Source of the DNA: CAZCWX01 sp964502465
GTDB taxonomy: Bacteria; Desulfobacterota; Binatia; Bin18
Reading direction: 5' to 3'
DNA: 7,941 bases
Assembly (NCBI GenBank): GCA_964502465.1
Contig: CAZCWX010000422.1
Span: forward strand, 1-7,941
In this document: piece after piece, positions 5,716 through 7,941 of the stretch
How positions within the stretch are numbered: the first letter of the stretch is position 1
Layout of the letters: each line of letters opens with the position of its first letter
Program-made: the position numbers and the translations under genes
The notes under the pieces: model-generated
The model's database searches: none
What the model was told of the DNA's origin: nothing
What the model saw: the letters and a program-made list of their open reading frames with translations, nothing else

Positions 5716-6918
5716 GTGGAAAAGCAAAAAAAAGATTCGCTACAAAGGACGACCGATCTCGGTTTGCACTTTCCTCCTCGTGCGCAGGAAGCAACCGAGC
5801 TCGATGCCTTCGTTATTGCCTGGGGAATGTCGCTTCATGAGGAAGACAGACGAAAGCGGCGAATAATTGCGAAGAAGGTTGGGCTTGGGTTGAGTGTGAT
5901 GCTGCTCATCTTGGGAGGAGTCTTGAGCTACGATAAGGCTTGGCAACAGTTTCCGACCCTGTCAATTCAAGAGCAGGAGACTCCCCCGGTGGAAGAAGGA
6001 CGAACGGCTCTGTCTCAGGGAGGATCTTCTTCTTTCTTCCCTCCTGACGTTAGAAGTTCGATGGCCGGGGGAGATCCTCAAGCCACCGCTGAGACTTCTT
6101 CCCTGGATGTAAGAGAGCATGAGAAGAGCGTGGTTTCCAGCGAAGAGCTGACGACAGTACTGCGGGCATCTCAACTGCGAGAGGAACAACACTGGGGCAA
6201 CGTCATCCTCGCCTCAGAATTCGGGATGCACATATCAGGGAAAGGGGCAGGGGATCCCCAGCGCACTCCTGCTGCTATGCAACAAGCAATGGAAGTGTAT
6301 ATGTCTGAACTCCGAGAAGCGTATGCGCAGGAGCGAGCGGCGAACCCTTTCCTGCTCGGGAGCCTGGTGCTTGACCTTACTGTTGAATCCTCTGGACGGA
6401 TTTCCCGTATCCGTTTCCAGTCAGCCAAGCTACACAGTAAGACATTCCGAGCGGTCGTTCTCTCCCTCGCCCGCAAATGGCGGTTTCCTCCAGCTTCTGG
6501 AGCAGTGAAGCTCTCTGTCCCGTTGTTCTTCCTCCCCCCGGAGATGGACACGGTGTCCATCATGGCTTGGGAGAAGTACACCGCACCAGGGGCGCAGCAT
6601 AAAAACTCTCAGGTCCGACGGACCCTAGAGGAAGCGGAAAAGATCACGCAGCAAACACACGTTCCGGAGCAGCCTGTGATCGACACCCAAAAGCTGGCGG
6701 ACATTCATCCTTTGGGAATCTACAAGGTGATTTCCTCTACGCCGCTACGCAGCCAGCCGTGGACGAATGCGCAGGTGCTCTCCTATCTGCAGCCGCGGAT
6801 GCAGGTGACTGTAGTGGGGATGCGTGGTGAATACCTCGAAGTGCAATCTGTGGAAGGGAGACCTTCGCGGGGTTATGTGCACTGGGAGGATGTCGCCTTT
6901 ATGTATGACCGGAGTTAG
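5716..6918 (+). CDS. Single-pass membrane protein with AgmX/PglI-type C-terminal domain and SH3-like domain
   Basis: The product has 400 residues. A basic stretch EEDRRKRRIIAKK (42-54) is followed by one membrane helix (about 55-71), giving a short cytoplasmic tail and a large outer part (positive-inside rule). A low-complexity Ser/Pro/Glu linker (about 80-150) leads to residues 197-272, with LREAYAQERAANPFLLGSL, LTVESSGRISRIRF, and AVVLSLARKWRFPP. This is the pattern of the AgmX/PglI C-terminal (TonB-like) domain, known from myxobacterial gliding and other envelope proteins. Residues 335-395 (LRSQPWTNAQVLSYL ... GYVHWEDV) resemble a bacterial SH3 domain, which often binds cell wall. A role in an envelope-spanning assembly is inferred. 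The GTG at 5716 follows AAGG/AGGA signals of poor spacing; the ATG at 5827 is an alternative, still before the helix. No energising ExbB/ExbD genes are nearby. Confidence 0.75.
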   Translation: MEKQKKDSLQRTTDLGLHFPPRAQEATELDAFVIAWGMSLHEEDRRKRRIIAKKVGLGLSVMLLILGGVLSYDKAWQQFPTLSIQEQETPPVEEGRTALSQGGSSSFFPPDVRSSMAGGDPQATAETSSLDVREHEKSVVSSEELTTVLRASQLREEQHWGNVILASEFGMHISGKGAGDPQRTPAAMQQAMEVYMSELREAYAQERAANPFLLGSLVLDLTVESSGRISRIRFQSAKLHSKTFRAVVLSLARKWRFPPASGAVKLSVPLFFLPPEMDTVSIMAWEKYTAPGAQHKNSQVRRTLEEAEKITQQTHVPEQPVIDTQKLADIHPLGIYKVISSTPLRSQPWTNAQVLSYLQPRMQVTVVGMRGEYLEVQSVEGRPSRGYVHWEDVAFMYDRS

Positions 6919-6981
6919 GAAGGGGAATGTCGTCTCCTGCGCCTGGCATCAGCGCACCACACACTCGTATGTCTCTGCTCC

Positions 6982-7941
6982 TTAGAAGGAAGATTCCCGT
7001 TTGGTCAATTGGACGATGGTTTTCTCGTTGCGTGGCAACTCTACACGCACCTCGGTCCCTTGGCCCTGAGCGCTGACTACGCGTAGTGTGCCACCACAGG
7101 CCTCGGCTCGCTCGCGCATGTACAACAGGCCATAGTGTCCTTGTGGGAGATGGTCAAGGTTGAAGCCTTGTCCATCATCTTTGATCAGGAGCGACACCCC
7201 ACTATGTTCTTGGACAAACGCTATCTCCACATTGTTGGCCTGTGCGTGCTTGCGAATATTGAGGAGGGCTTCCTGCAGAATGCGGAAAAGCCCGAGATTG
7301 GCTTCGGTGGGCAGCGGGGAAACAGTTTCATCGGCGCGAATGGTGACATGGAGCCCTTCCTGCTCTCGGAGTCCAACCACGTACTCACGCAGCGCCGCCA
7401 CAAAGCCAAAGTCGTCAAGGACCAGGGGATGCAACTCGTTCGTAAAGCTGCGCACTAGCGTAACCATGGCATCAATTTCACCAGCGAGTTTTTCGAACCG
7501 TTCTTTGCCTTCAGGAACCCGTTGTACGATCAGTTCATGGCAGGCACGAAAATCACGGAGGACTTGAAAGAGTTTTTCGCCGAGCCGCTCGTGCCATTCC
7601 TCGGCGACGCGTTTTCGTTCTTGTTCGTGGGCGCTGATCAAGGCGCGGAGGAGATCGCGGCGCTCGGCTTCGGCGAGTTGTGTGTTGGCGAGCCTGCGCG
7701 TATTCTCAATCGCCACCGCAGCCTGTGCGGCAGCGGCAGTCAGGAATTGGACTTCAGCGTCATGAAAGCTGGCGTTTTGCTGTTTGTCGCTGAGGATGAG
7801 AAACCCGATCTGTTGCTGTCGCCAGATGGGAACGACGAGTAAACTCTGGTGTGCCCCCTCTCTGAGTTGCAGAGAGGGAAACTGTGCCCGGATTTCCTGA
7901 GGGGAGTTGCATACGACAGGACCACGCTCCAGGGATGCCGA
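6982..7941 (-). CDS. GAF domain sensor histidine kinase, NarL/DegS type (N-terminus missing)
   Basis: The frame stays open to the window edge, so the 319 residues seen are the C-terminal part; a GTG at 7716 is internal, because in-frame codons upstream encode a sensible domain. Residues 1-80 look like the end of a GAF domain (LLVVPIWRQQQIGFLILSD, then FHDAEVQFLTAAAAQAAVAI). A coiled linker leads to the HisKA_3-type dimerisation segment ERKRVAEEWHERLG (108-121), with H117 as the likely phosphorylation site, and NELHPLVLDDFGFVAALR (168-185). The ATPase domain has the N-box FRILQEALLNIRKHA (219-233, with N228), DDGQGF (255-260), GLLYMRERA (271-279) and GQGT (293-296). It should autophosphorylate and pass phosphate to a LuxR-type response regulator, not in view. 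No membrane segment is seen in this part. It is convergent with the AgmX-like gene, 63 bp away, with no clear terminator. Confidence 0.92.
   Translation of the reverse strand, partial: SASLERGPVVCNSPQEIRAQFPSLQLREGAHQSLLVVPIWRQQQIGFLILSDKQQNASFHDAEVQFLTAAAAQAAVAIENTRRLANTQLAEAERRDLLRALISAHEQERKRVAEEWHERLGEKLFQVLRDFRACHELIVQRVPEGKERFEKLAGEIDAMVTLVRSFTNELHPLVLDDFGFVAALREYVVGLREQEGLHVTIRADETVSPLPTEANLGLFRILQEALLNIRKHAQANNVEIAFVQEHSGVSLLIKDDGQGFNLDHLPQGHYGLLYMRERAEACGGTLRVVSAQGQGTEVRVELPRNEKTIVQLTKRESSF
7856..7878. repeat. Perfect inverted repeat inside the histidine kinase gene
   Basis: CCCTCTCTG (7856-7864) and CAGAGAGGG (7870-7878) pair exactly around a 5-nt loop. The site lies within the GAF-coding part. 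It could be a chance structure or a protein-binding site; nothing else supports a function. Confidence 0.3.

Noticed and set aside
7740..7925. Small minus-strand open frame at the window end, and the GTG at 7716 as the kinase start
   Set aside because: The kinase frame continues open to the window edge and encodes GAF-like sequence, so the small frame is a shadow and the GTG is an internal valine codon.

Overview
The window is a piece of bacterial chromosome of moderately high GC. It opens with the leader-distal end of a CRISPR array. A stretch of about 700 bp without a convincing gene follows, then seven protein-coding genes. No gene is a lineage marker. The mix is a matrixin-type secreted protease, a DUF1326/DUF2182 pair, a luciferase-like monooxygenase, an AgmX/PglI-tailed membrane protein and a GAF-containing NarL-type histidine kinase. 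Together with dispersed twin-hairpin repeats, it fits a large-genome environmental bacterium. A deltaproteobacterial/Myxococcota-like or Tectomicrobia/Binatota-like lineage is my guess, not a demonstration.

Layout. Bases 1-212 hold a partial spacer, three 37-bp CRISPR repeats (the last degenerate at its 3' end) and two spacers; no cas gene is visible. Bases 213-916 hold short CAGTAGC-type repeats, a decayed CRISPR-repeat remnant at 340-376, a GC-rich palindromic segment (425-522), a weak terminator-like hairpin and a REP-like twin-hairpin element (742-850). Two overlapping + strand genes (917-1510 and 1491-2582) encode a small exported protein of unknown function and a secreted matrixin-like zinc metalloprotease with an extra C-terminal domain. 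A second twin-hairpin repeat (2678-2736) separates them from the + strand pair DUF1326 (2872-3519) and DUF2182 (3540-4331). A flavin-dependent monooxygenase of the luciferase-like family lies on the minus strand (4426-5556). Divergent from it is a single-pass membrane protein with an AgmX/PglI-type C-terminal domain fused to a bacterial SH3-like domain (5716-6918). The window ends inside a minus-strand histidine kinase (6982-7941) whose N-terminus is missing.

How the genes may work together. The first pair looks translationally coupled and both products are predicted to leave the cytoplasm, so the small protein may be a partner, chaperone or inhibitor of the protease (inference). The DUF1326/DUF2182 pair joins a Cys-rich soluble protein to a Met/Cys-rich multi-pass membrane protein and suggests metal or redox handling (inference). 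The other genes look like independent units. The repeats are the most distinctive non-coding content: two intergenic elements, probably a third, share a plan of two small hairpins facing each other in inverted orientation.
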